Assembly (NCBI GenBank): GCA_033297075.1
Contig: MU858142.1
Location: 62,001 to 126,000, forward strand
Length of the DNA: 64,000 bases
From: Rhypophila decipiens
Taxonomy: Eukaryota > Ascomycota > Sordariomycetes > Sordariales > Naviculisporaceae
Direction of reading: 5' to 3'
A model generated the notes under the pieces. That model worked only from the letters and a program-made list of their open reading frames with translations. It was not told where the DNA came from and did no database searches. The translations under genes were made by a program, and so were the position numbers. Shown here one piece after another: positions 44,869 to 54,084 of the stretch (within the stretch, counting starts at the first letter, position 1; each line of letters opens with the position of its first letter).

Positions 44869-46217
44869 ATGGCCTCGATACTTTCACACGTTCCGATAGT
44901 CAACTGGCTCGTGACGCCAAAAAACGTTGTCAAGAAAATCCATCTTCCGCCCGTTGAAGTGCACGCCATCGAGACAGACCCAGAAAAGAGACCCCGTACG
45001 CTCAAACATCTTCTTCGAGCCAACCACGTGAATCACTCCGTTATTTACCATAATCTTCAATTTGACAACCATCTTCCGCACATTCTCTGCTCCGCTTACC
45101 TACTCGGCGCTCAGACTTCTCAACTTCACCACATCTACGAAGAAGAGTCTAAATCCTTAGAACCATGGAAAGACTCGCCCTCGGAGGTTATCCAAGATGA
45201 CTGGAGAGACTTCCTAGGTGACAAACGCTACCAAAGAGCGTTTGTAGACTTTTTCGAAGATGCTCTTGCCATGAAATATGCATATAATTGGAAGAAGGTC
45301 GTTGAAGAGTACATGTTTGGAGGCGACGAGCCCTTGGTAAACGGGCTGATCGGCGGTCGTAAGTTCCATTGTCATTTTGTTTTGCGGAACGCTTTTACTA
45401 ACAGCTTGCACAGTTGGTCATCCGCTCATCCACTTGGGCTATGCTTTCGAGTTTGACAACCGGGAGATCGCCATTGAGGCCCTGGCGATGGCAGCATCGC
45501 AGTACAATTTCCTCCACAAGTATATCGATGACTCCTCATACACCATAAAACCACCATTCAGCTCTGCTTCGCCTAGCGAGCTTTTGGAGAAGCTCGCCAC
45601 CGATAAACGGTTCGACGGCATCTTTAGGGAGCCAGGCTTCGAGAACATCGAGAAACTCTTCCAGGGACACGAGTCGCTGGTCCTCGAATATTGGAATGCC
45701 TGGGAACTCTCTGACCCAGTCAAACAGTTTCAGGAGTCCCAAGAAGCGGCCGTCGCTCTGCTGGTAGCTACGGTACCACCGGGAACCCATTCTTACAACT
45801 TCTTCATCGTCCACCTTCTCACTACCAGCCACGCGGTTCGAATATTGCTTCCTTTCATTCCTGCCAAGTTCCACATCGGTCTGGTTCGACAATGGTGGCT
45901 CTTGACAATTGCAGTTTACATTGCCGAGTTACGGCCCAAGATTGACCCAGACAACGTCCCTCCCAATCTCAGCAGAAAGGGATGGAGTTACGTCGAGGAT
46001 AAAGCGTTGAATTCACCGTGGTCGACAGATGCTCATTACGTAAAGGGTAAGCTGATTTGTGCATTCATGTTGAGTCGCTCATATAGACTGCTAACAACTT
46101 TATCTGACAGCAATCCGCTCCATAAAAGAGGCAGCCCGAACGTGGGGTGATGTTCATGACAGATATCTGTGCGCTGCGGTCAAGTTTGTGGACGAATTTG
46201 CAGGTTGGGTACACTGA
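44869..46217 (+). CDS. Questin-oxidase-like protein (DUF4243/AflY-type)
   Basis: Three exons, 44869..45358, 45414..46046 and 46111..46217, encode 409 residues; introns of 55 and 64 nt, all phases consistent (GTAAGT/CACAG and GTAAGC/ACAG). The protein matches the questin oxidase-like family (AflY, HypY, GedK relatives) by its marks. NHSVIYHNLQFDNHLPHILCSAYLLGA near residues 52-80, WRDFLGDKRYQRAFVDFF, GLIGGLGHPLIHLGYAFEF just over the first junction, and VHLLTTSHAVRILLPF near 315. These proteins are thought to carry out cofactor-independent ring-opening oxidation of anthraquinones in some fungal pathways, while many homologues have no known substrate. No polyketide synthase or other biosynthetic partner is in view, so a role in secondary metabolism is not supported by the neighbourhood. 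No signal peptide was seen. Confidence 0.88.
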
Positions 46218-46954
46218 AGTAAGTTACCCGTAAGTAGGACTCCGACATGGTCACTGAATTACGTTATAAGCAAGACAGCCATGTTCTTCATTGAACTGCG
46301 AACAATCGAATCTTGAATGTGCTTTGAGAGTGGAAGAGGAAAGAGTGGTGGAAAACGAGCTCGAGCTGTATATGATCAAGTTTGATTTCACGGCTCTTGG
46401 GGGGGTTAGGCAACCCCTTTTTCTCTAACAAAATACACGATGGTGATGTGCACATGAAAATCTCAAAGCATCCGAAGTGTTGGAAACTACATCAAACCAG
46501 CAATTGTTGTGAAAATCCTGTAATTGATGAAAGAGTCTTGAGTTCCCTAGTATATGTCTGGAAATTCGAGTGACATTGCCGTCTTTAGTCTTTTTCAACG
46601 ACAGCTTGGCCATGTGAACATCAACATGTTTTAAATTGTAGGATTTCCATCACGATGGTTGTCCCACACGGGCCATCCGTACCAGTCACCCCAGGAACCC
46701 CACTCCGTGGTGCTGGACCCCTGCCGGTTCTCCAATTGCAAGGCTGAGAACCCACCCCGCTGGACACCCCCTGGAACTTGGCCAAGGTGGTGGTGGGTGC
46801 TGCCTGCCATTTGATTGCTTTTGAGACCAGGAATCTTTCAGCTTTTCGCCCATCCCCCACCACGCAACTTCAGTCAATTGAGTTTTCGAGATTCAACACT
46901 TCCTCTTGATATGTAAAAATCAATGCTGTTTCGCGCACAATTACATAATTCGCC
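46218..46954. other. Intergenic
   Basis: 3' side of the questin-oxidase-like gene and promoter of the Rad17 gene. No supportable gene or repeat. Confidence 0.5.
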
Positions 46955-49900
46955 ATGCCGCCAGCTGCAAAGCGACGCAAGCGGGCCATTATCGACGACT
47001 CCGATGACGACGATGGTGATAATAATAAAGTCGACGCGAAGCCAAATGGCCGCGGCGGACTGCAGCAGCCGAAGGCCAAGAACACCAACAGCCGTAATAA
47101 TACCCTGACCCGTTTCCTCATTTCTTCCCCGGACGCGAAGCAGTCGGCGAATGGGATAAATCCTTCCGCGTCTCCGAGCCCGACCCGAAAGAAACCGACG
47201 GCGGCACCTGTAGCGCAAGCGTCATCATCCGCCCCAGTTCAAAATGGGATACAGAGCCGCCTGTTCGCTGCTGCCTCGAGACCGGCAACCAAGAGTCCAA
47301 GCGCGAGCCCAGAAAAGAAACGGACGACCAGAGGAAGCAAGAAGCTCAAAATCGACGACAATGAGAAAGGGAAGAGTGCTGACCTGAAGACGCTCTTTTC
47401 CAACCAAGCACAGAGGAGCCGGAACTCTGCTGCGAGCGCGTCTTCTTCGTGTGCTGGTACCAACAAGAATGCTCTCAGCTCGCTCCAGTTCGACGATATA
47501 ATTAGTGATCCCATTTCAGGGGATGAAGATATTGCCTTGCACAAAGCCGCCTCGTCGTCGAGCATCGTGGGAAAGGCGGCCCATAAGCGCTTCAAGGGGT
47601 CCTCACAGTCACAGTCCGGGGCAAGTAGCATCGGCAACAGCCAGCGGTTCTTGATGCCGCCAAAGCCGGCAGCGTCAGGAGGGACTTCAAAGTCAGCCAA
47701 TGCGAGCCCGGATGATCCACGACCGTGGTCCGAGCGATTTGGACCAGTCAATTTGGACGAACTTGCTGTGCACAAGAGAAAAGTGGCGGACGTGAGGAAA
47801 TGGCTGGACGATGTTATGGCGGGCCGGATGCGACAGCGACTCTTGGTGTTGAAAGGCGCCGCCGGCACGGGCAAAACAACCACGGTTCAACTCCTTGCTA
47901 AGGACATGCATTGCGAGATTCTCGAGTGGAAAAATCCAGCCAGCTCGTATGGGGCCGTGCAGGGGGGATATCAGTCAGCGTCTGCGCAGTTTGAGGAGTT
48001 CCTGGGACGAGGCGGGAGGTTTGGGCAGTTGGACATAGAATCACCGGATCCGTCTCCTCCTCCTCCACCATCTACGAGCACCCAAAGCACCACTGGACGC
48101 CCAGAGCGAAGGATTATCCTCATCGAGGAGTTTCCCAATACGTTTATGCGCTCCTCGACTAGCCTGACATCGTTCAGGAACGCCATATTACAATTCCTGG
48201 CGGCAAATACGCTGCCACTCATGAGCTTTTCACGAGACTCTTTTGCAGATCCAATCACGCCAGTCGTGATGATCATATCAGAGACTCTACTTACCACGAC
48301 ATCCGCGTCTGCTGATAGTTTCACAGCGCATAGGCTACTCGGTCCCGAAATCCTTCGTCATCCCGGGACAGGAGTCATCGAATTCAACCCCATCGCCCCC
48401 ACACTTCTGGCGAAAGCCCTCGAAGTAGTCGTCCAAAAGGAGGCGCGAAAATCCGGTCGACGGCGGACCCCAGGGCCGTTGGTCCTCAAACGTTTAGGCG
48501 ACATAGGGGACATTCGAAGCGCAATATCAGCACTAGAATTCCTCTGCGTCAAAGGCGACGATGATGCCGACTGGGGCGCCAATATCGCATTTACCAAACC
48601 AAAGCGAGGGTCGAAAGAACCCCCTGCTCTGACAAAAGGCGAACAGGACAGTCTCGAGCTGGTAACTCAACGAGAGTCCACGCTAGGAATATTCCATGCC
48701 GTGGGCAAAGTAGTTTACAACAAACGAGGAGACCCGGCGCCGGAAGGATCAGTCGAGGCAAAGGCGGAGATACTCCCAGATTACATGGCCCATCTGGCGA
48801 GGCCTTTGCGGTCGGAGGTCTCGGTTGAGACTCTGATTGACGAGACGGGCACCGACACGCACACATTCATCTCGGCCTTGCACGAGAATTTCCCGCTGTC
48901 GTGTGACCCGACCGGGCCGGCGGATCCTAATTCCTCGCTGGATTATATGAATGGGTGTCTGGAGAATCTCTCGGATAGCGATATGCTATGTCCATCGTGG
49001 GACGTCTTCTTCAGCGGCGGCGGTGGTGGTGGTGGTGGGAATGGATATTTTGGGAAAGATTCGGGGAGTCATGTCCTACGCCAGGACGAAATGGCGTTCC
49101 AGGTTGCTGTGCGGGGTCTGCTTTTCTCGTTGCCGTCGCCGGTCAAACGGCAGAAACATCCTACCGGGCGCGGTACGGACTCGTACAAGATGTTTTATCC
49201 CGCGTACCTCAAGCTCTGGAGGGCAAAGGAGGAACTGGAGGGGCTGGTGGATATGTGGTCTACCAAGATGCTCAAGGGCCAAGATGGCACATCTTCAAGC
49301 AGCAGCAACGTTTCTAGTACTACGAGTCTAACAAACGGCGCGAGTGCATTCCGAAAACCCAAACCAATCTCCGGCGGGAGTGGAAACGGAACCACCACAA
49401 GCAGAAACAACAGTCTGAGCATAGAAAACTGGGCATTGTCGCCTAGCAAAAGACGGCAATCAGAAGTCGATTCAACCACGACGACGACAAATACGGATAA
49501 AGCACCACCACCACCGTTACTCTCTCTCGGGAGCTCGGCACGACAAGAGATGTTACTAGAGAGGCTGCCTTACATGGCGCATATCGCTCGTCGGAGGCGA
49601 TGCTCGTTTGGCACGATGCGGATTAAGGATCTGGAGAAGATCGTGACCTTTTCGGGTATTGGGCCCAGCAAGGGGGACGAGTCGGATGTGGAGGATGATG
49701 GTGTCGACGAGAGAGCAGCTACGGGGACTATTGGAGGGGGAGAAGAAGATTCTGCGGCCTGGGCGACGGATAAACCTACTGAGGAGGGGACTCCTAGGAA
49801 AAAGAAACGTACTACTGCTGCTGGAGGAGGAGGATTACTGGGTGGTGGCCGAGGTACTACTACTACTACCAAGAAAAAGGGGGGATTGTTTGACGAGGAG

Positions 49901-49987
49901 GAGGACGACGGGCTAAATGGGCTGGAGAATTTGCCGTTACAGAGTCTTGTCTTGAGCGATGATGATATTGAGGATGATGACTTTTAA
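46955..49987 (+). CDS. RAD17: Rad17 DNA-damage checkpoint clamp loader
   Basis: Large subunit of the Rad17-RFC complex, which loads the 9-1-1 clamp at damaged DNA (Rad24 in budding yeast). Single exon, 1010 residues; ATG 46955 in good context. The N-terminus is basic and Ser-rich (KRRKR, then DDSDDDD; GxITRFL-like NTLTRFLISS resembles a PCNA-contact peptide). RPWSERFGPVNLDELAVHKRKVADVRKWL is the conserved entry to the AAA+ domain. Walker A GAAGTGKTTT at about 301-310, Walker B-like IILIEEFPN at about 387-395, and LVLKRLGDIGDIRSAISALEFL for the lid. The C-terminal half has low-complexity Ser/Thr and Gly inserts (including a run of eight Gly), RLPYMAHIARRRR, and an acidic tail ending SDDDIEDDDF. 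An acidic end is typical of Rad17 proteins and is used for 9-1-1 contact. Confidence 0.93.
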   Translation: MPPAAKRRKRAIIDDSDDDDGDNNKVDAKPNGRGGLQQPKAKNTNSRNNTLTRFLISSPDAKQSANGINPSASPSPTRKKPTAAPVAQASSSAPVQNGIQSRLFAAASRPATKSPSASPEKKRTTRGSKKLKIDDNEKGKSADLKTLFSNQAQRSRNSAASASSSCAGTNKNALSSLQFDDIISDPISGDEDIALHKAASSSSIVGKAAHKRFKGSSQSQSGASSIGNSQRFLMPPKPAASGGTSKSANASPDDPRPWSERFGPVNLDELAVHKRKVADVRKWLDDVMAGRMRQRLLVLKGAAGTGKTTTVQLLAKDMHCEILEWKNPASSYGAVQGGYQSASAQFEEFLGRGGRFGQLDIESPDPSPPPPPSTSTQSTTGRPERRIILIEEFPNTFMRSSTSLTSFRNAILQFLAANTLPLMSFSRDSFADPITPVVMIISETLLTTTSASADSFTAHRLLGPEILRHPGTGVIEFNPIAPTLLAKALEVVVQKEARKSGRRRTPGPLVLKRLGDIGDIRSAISALEFLCVKGDDDADWGANIAFTKPKRGSKEPPALTKGEQDSLELVTQRESTLGIFHAVGKVVYNKRGDPAPEGSVEAKAEILPDYMAHLARPLRSEVSVETLIDETGTDTHTFISALHENFPLSCDPTGPADPNSSLDYMNGCLENLSDSDMLCPSWDVFFSGGGGGGGGNGYFGKDSGSHVLRQDEMAFQVAVRGLLFSLPSPVKRQKHPTGRGTDSYKMFYPAYLKLWRAKEELEGLVDMWSTKMLKGQDGTSSSSSNVSSTTSLTNGASAFRKPKPISGGSGNGTTTSRNNSLSIENWALSPSKRRQSEVDSTTTTTNTDKAPPPPLLSLGSSARQEMLLERLPYMAHIARRRRCSFGTMRIKDLEKIVTFSGIGPSKGDESDVEDDGVDERAATGTIGGGEEDSAAWATDKPTEEGTPRKKKRTTAAGGGGLLGGGRGTTTTTKKKGGLFDEEEDDGLNGLENLPLQSLVLSDDDIEDDDF

Positions 49988-50919
49988 AGTCTGACCGATG
50001 CTGTGGTGAGGATGTCTTCCACCGAAGAGAAAATGGCCGGGAATTGGTGTGTGGTAAGTGTCTTGGAAAGATTCTTCTGAGGGGGGGGGGGGGGGGGGGA
50101 TGAGCTGGTTCCCGGCGGCTCTTCGTTGTCAATATTTCTTTGTTGTTCCGTCAGCCATGCCCGATGCCGACGGGCTGTTGCGTAGCGGTGGGCGTGTCAA
50201 TCGGCTTGAAGCTGAATAAGCTCGTTTTCGTTGAACGATACGCCGAGCTAGGCCTTTACCGACAGGACTGGCACCTCGCTATTATTCTTTCACAGGGTCA
50301 TATGGTGATGGATATGTTCATCTGGTCAAAATGAGGCGGACATGGGAGTTGATTGACAATGTCTTTAGCGGGTTACATGTATTATTTTCCATCTCATAAT
50401 CGCCTCTTTCCATGAAAAGAAGGCAGTCATTTTACTTTGGGGAACTGGTCCATCGCCTCTCATATAAACAAGGTACATGAAGCCATTTAGCTATGAATTC
50501 GCCAATATACCAGTGTTCAGGCGAGAAATTCCAAGAACCGTGCACCTAATTAAATTGAATAAACGGAGAGTTCTCTTGATCAGGCTGCGCATATACTTGC
50601 TCGTGTGGATGTGGCCCTCTTTATCCTTTTTAACGAGTATCTATGTTATTGCTGCGTTCGTACTTGCACAGACTAACTAAAGAGGTTGTCCATCATTTTG
50701 TGATGACCAGGTCGGTGCCTAAGATACAAAACAAAACTACATGTCTAGCCCCGTGGGACAATCACCCAAGCATCAGTATGGTCCGTGACTTTCCTTCTCC
50801 ATCAGAGAGATATTCCACCAGACGACTCTGTATAAAAGTATTCACGCCGTCCGCCGCCCAGATAAACAAAGATACGTTCGCGGGGACGAAAAGCTCCCTC
50901 ACTAGACATAGGTCTTGTC
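49988..50919. other. Intergenic, tail to tail
   Basis: 932 bases between the stop codons of the Rad17 and Apc2 genes. It contains a run of 19 consecutive G at 50081-50099. Otherwise ordinary 3' flanking sequence. Confidence 0.6.
50081..50099. repeat. Homopolymer, 19 G
   Basis: Uninterrupted G run 94 bases after the Rad17 stop codon, in the likely 3' UTR. The length may be inexact because such runs are hard to sequence. Confidence 0.9.
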
Positions 50920-53900
50920 TCACTTCTTCACTAATTTATACTTACCCCCTACAATCTCCAAATCCCCATCAGCAAGCTTCTCACTCAAAAAGTCCAAAAG
51001 CTCCTCGTTGCTCCATTTAAACCCATCTGGGATCAGCATCTTCATCATCATCGCCACCTGGCCCAGCGGCATCGACACGCTGGCGTTCGTCAACATGCCC
51101 CGGATATACTGCCAATACATGGTTTGGCGTTCCAGTTCCTTGGCGCTAACAGCCGGCTTGGTCGGCTGTCGGCGGGACGAGTCATCACCAGCTTCCTCCT
51201 CGGTATCCGCTTCACCCTCCATCACGCCTTCCTCGGCAGGAGCGTCGGTTGCCTCGGGACCCGGCGTCAGCGACTCCACAACGGTATATACACCGGGCTG
51301 TACCCGACGCAAGACTCCCTTGGTTGTCCAAAAAGTGAGCGCAGCAGCGATGAGATCCTCGTCCATCTGGAGCTGCATGTAGAGGTCGTCTGCGGAGCGA
51401 CTGACAGGATTGCTTCCGCCAGGGTCGTTCTCGTCTTGGAAAGCGTAGATGACAGTGGCTTCAATGGTGCTGCAGTCGACGCAGACGGTCCGGTCGCGCA
51501 GTTCCAGCTCGACACGGGTCTGGCCCAGCTGATTCAGCCAGGTAAGCTTACGGCGCGACTTGAGATTCTCGTAGCCCAGCTCGTACCGCCTCTGCTCCTC
51601 GACGATGGGCTGGGGCAACACAAAGTGCTCCCTCTCCAGTGACGGCCAAAACAGGCGCGACAGGATACGGGCGTGGTACTGTGTTCCGTCTGAACCATCC
51701 CCGTAGTCGCCGCCATTCTGTCTGGAGGCAGGACCGGCGGGTGTGACGAGCAGGTCGTGCTCGAGCTTCTTCTGCTGCCATGTCCTCCTGATGGCTGTGT
51801 CGAGGCGTCGCGAGTCCTGTACATCCTTAATCATGACATCGCAGTTTTGAAGGGCCGCCTCGCCAAACCGACGCTTCAGCAAATCGAGGACACGCAGCTC
51901 TTGGTCGAAACGAACTGGGTCGCCGAGCAATCGCTCCGCGATTATGGATGTGAACTCCTTGATGAAGACGTCCTCGCTTCCCAGTGCAGAGATGAGCGTT
52001 CCGATGACATCCTCGCTCTTGGGTCGCTTGTAGTTCGCACCCGCGTCAACCGGGTCGGGCACCCATTGCATATCGTTCCAATCTAGCTCCTCGTCCTCGG
52101 GGGTTACACGACGGGTCTGCGCTGGGTCGTTCAGGAGCAGCGCAAGCTCGACGAGAGTACCAGAAGACGTTGGCCGAGAACTTGATGCATCAGCGGAGCT
52201 ATCCCCACGGCTCCTTGTTCCTGGTGTCTCACTCGATCTTCCAGGCATGGCAGGCGTCAAGAACTGGTTCCTGTCGGCTTTCTTCTTCTTGGTTTCACTG
52301 ACTTTTCTCGCAGCCAGGACTTCTTCCGGGCTGGCGAGCAGACCAGTAACCACAATTCGTATAGCATCCTCACGCTGGCACAGGTAGAGTTGTAGGCTCG
52401 GCTCAATATGTCCTAACAAGACCTTACTATGGTCCAGTGCGTGAAAGGTGTGAATGATAGCAATGTAGGTCTCCAAGATCTCCAAAGTGCTATGGCCAGG
52501 ATGCAGAAGTCTGGTCTGGAGGGCTCGTGAGAAGCTTGAGGTGAGCTTCGTCCTCCGGGCGGATGTGGTAACTGTCGCCCGCAAATCATCGAGCGCTCCA
52601 CGTGAGGACGGCCATGCCAATACAATGTCAAACAACTCAGAGATACGCAAGGCAGCTAGACGGCCAAGAGCTAAAGATAGGTATGTCTTTAAATCGGCCA
52701 GTGTCACAGGTGATGCGACGTCCGGAGAAATTCGGGACAACACCTGATAGCTCAGCCGGGAGAAGTGGTTTTCTACCCAGTCACCAAGTGAGAGAATGCA
52801 AGGCGACGACGAGGATTTTGCCGTGGCTAGTGATAATCCGCCCGGTGTTACTGGGATGATGGTCTCCTGAACGGCCCAGACACCAGCGTAGGCACCATTC
52901 ACAAACGCAGACATCATTTGGTCCATGATCTCGGCGAAGAGAATTTGAAACCTCTCTCCACCCAAGCCCACATTATACAGCTGCTCAGCAAGCTCGTGGA
53001 GACGTTGCCGTGCTGCCAGTGCTTCGAGGTTGCCCTCGTGCGGTGGCGAGGGTCGAGTCGACTGTGCCTGATGCTTGCCACTGCACATCACCGGGATCCC
53101 CAAGACCTGGCTGACCAACCGGACGAGAACGACCCTGATAGACCTTATCAACTGATCGGACGCCGAGATACTGACCAGAGCATGAATATCCCTTCTAAAC
53201 CGAAGGGCCATCGTCTCGGCGTCCGACTTTGCTTTCTCAGTAGCAAGGCCATCCACTGTACGGCTAAATCCCCTCACGAGCATACCAAGGCCGTAGAAAT
53301 AGAGTCTCAGTGCGGCTTTCAGCGTCCGAATACTACTCATGACCGTCACCATGTGGCGTTCATAATCATTTCCCTTTTGGCTCCCTCGCTTCGCGTTTTC
53401 CCCACCGTCGATGCCAACATAGCCACCGTCCACTGGATAGTCAGAATCCTCCTCCACACACCCCGCTAAAAGGGGGATAACGTGCTGGGTAAAGTGACCT
53501 CGTACTTGCTGAGCATGCCAGGCCACGATGTCGTTCGTGTGGGCAGCTCGCGGGAGGACGGTCTGGGCATGGACCAAGCTATTCAGAGCTTGATAGAATT
53601 CCACATCGGACCCCAAGTGCAACTGGGACTCTGGGGCAAGGGTGCCAAAGGAATCATCTGCAGTGGCGGATGAGGGGAGAGCTATCCGGGCGGTTACAAC
53701 ATGCCACGCTCTGTCATAGGCAATCTGGTCATCGGCTGCATTCGCTATTGATGGGTAAAATGGTTGAGTCAGCTGGGACTGTGACGCGGCCGCTATGGTG
53801 CTCTGCGATAAGGTTGTAGGTGTGGACGTAGTGAAAGGTTGTCCTTGCAGGGGCTGAAGGGTGTCTCGGGTAGCTGCCTGAGAGAATATCGTCGTAGATG

Positions 53901-54084
53901 GTGCTCCTGTGCCGTACTGATGGACATTGCTCGATACAGCAGGGCCTCCGAAGGGTTGCCCTTGGTCCGGAAAGGGAATAGACGGCGTCGAGGAGGGTGT
54001 GGGCAGTGAGGCATCAGTCTGAAAAACGGACTGGAAGACGCGGCGGCGGCGTTGCTGCCACCTCGAAGCAACAGCAGCTGGCAT
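50920..54084 (-). CDS. APC2: Anaphase-promoting complex subunit 2 (cullin)
   Basis: Cullin-like scaffold of the APC/C ubiquitin ligase, which drives mitotic exit and anaphase in the nucleus. Single exon, 1054 residues, longer than the yeast protein mainly because of a low-complexity N-terminus (about 1-120) and Ser-rich inserts. The cullin-homology region at about 670-930 shows LDWNDMQWVPDPVDA, DVIGTLISALGSEDVFIKEF, RLLGDPVRFDQELRVLDLLKRRFG and LQNCDVMIKDVQDSRRLD, then LSRLFWPSLE and RKLTWLNQLGQTRVEL. The C-terminal winged-helix (APC2/WHB) domain at about 985-1054 has YWQYIRGMLTNA, the basis of contact with E2 enzymes in known complexes. ATG 54084 is the first in-frame start of the retained reading frame. 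It converges with Rad17, another cell-cycle gene, but the pairing is probably only neighbourly. Confidence 0.93.
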   Translation of the reverse strand: MPAAVASRWQQRRRRVFQSVFQTDASLPTPSSTPSIPFPDQGQPFGGPAVSSNVHQYGTGAPSTTIFSQAATRDTLQPLQGQPFTTSTPTTLSQSTIAAASQSQLTQPFYPSIANAADDQIAYDRAWHVVTARIALPSSATADDSFGTLAPESQLHLGSDVEFYQALNSLVHAQTVLPRAAHTNDIVAWHAQQVRGHFTQHVIPLLAGCVEEDSDYPVDGGYVGIDGGENAKRGSQKGNDYERHMVTVMSSIRTLKAALRLYFYGLGMLVRGFSRTVDGLATEKAKSDAETMALRFRRDIHALVSISASDQLIRSIRVVLVRLVSQVLGIPVMCSGKHQAQSTRPSPPHEGNLEALAARQRLHELAEQLYNVGLGGERFQILFAEIMDQMMSAFVNGAYAGVWAVQETIIPVTPGGLSLATAKSSSSPCILSLGDWVENHFSRLSYQVLSRISPDVASPVTLADLKTYLSLALGRLAALRISELFDIVLAWPSSRGALDDLRATVTTSARRTKLTSSFSRALQTRLLHPGHSTLEILETYIAIIHTFHALDHSKVLLGHIEPSLQLYLCQREDAIRIVVTGLLASPEEVLAARKVSETKKKKADRNQFLTPAMPGRSSETPGTRSRGDSSADASSSRPTSSGTLVELALLLNDPAQTRRVTPEDEELDWNDMQWVPDPVDAGANYKRPKSEDVIGTLISALGSEDVFIKEFTSIIAERLLGDPVRFDQELRVLDLLKRRFGEAALQNCDVMIKDVQDSRRLDTAIRRTWQQKKLEHDLLVTPAGPASRQNGGDYGDGSDGTQYHARILSRLFWPSLEREHFVLPQPIVEEQRRYELGYENLKSRRKLTWLNQLGQTRVELELRDRTVCVDCSTIEATVIYAFQDENDPGGSNPVSRSADDLYMQLQMDEDLIAAALTFWTTKGVLRRVQPGVYTVVESLTPGPEATDAPAEEGVMEGEADTEEEAGDDSSRRQPTKPAVSAKELERQTMYWQYIRGMLTNASVSMPLGQVAMMMKMLIPDGFKWSNEELLDFLSEKLADGDLEIVGGKYKLVKK

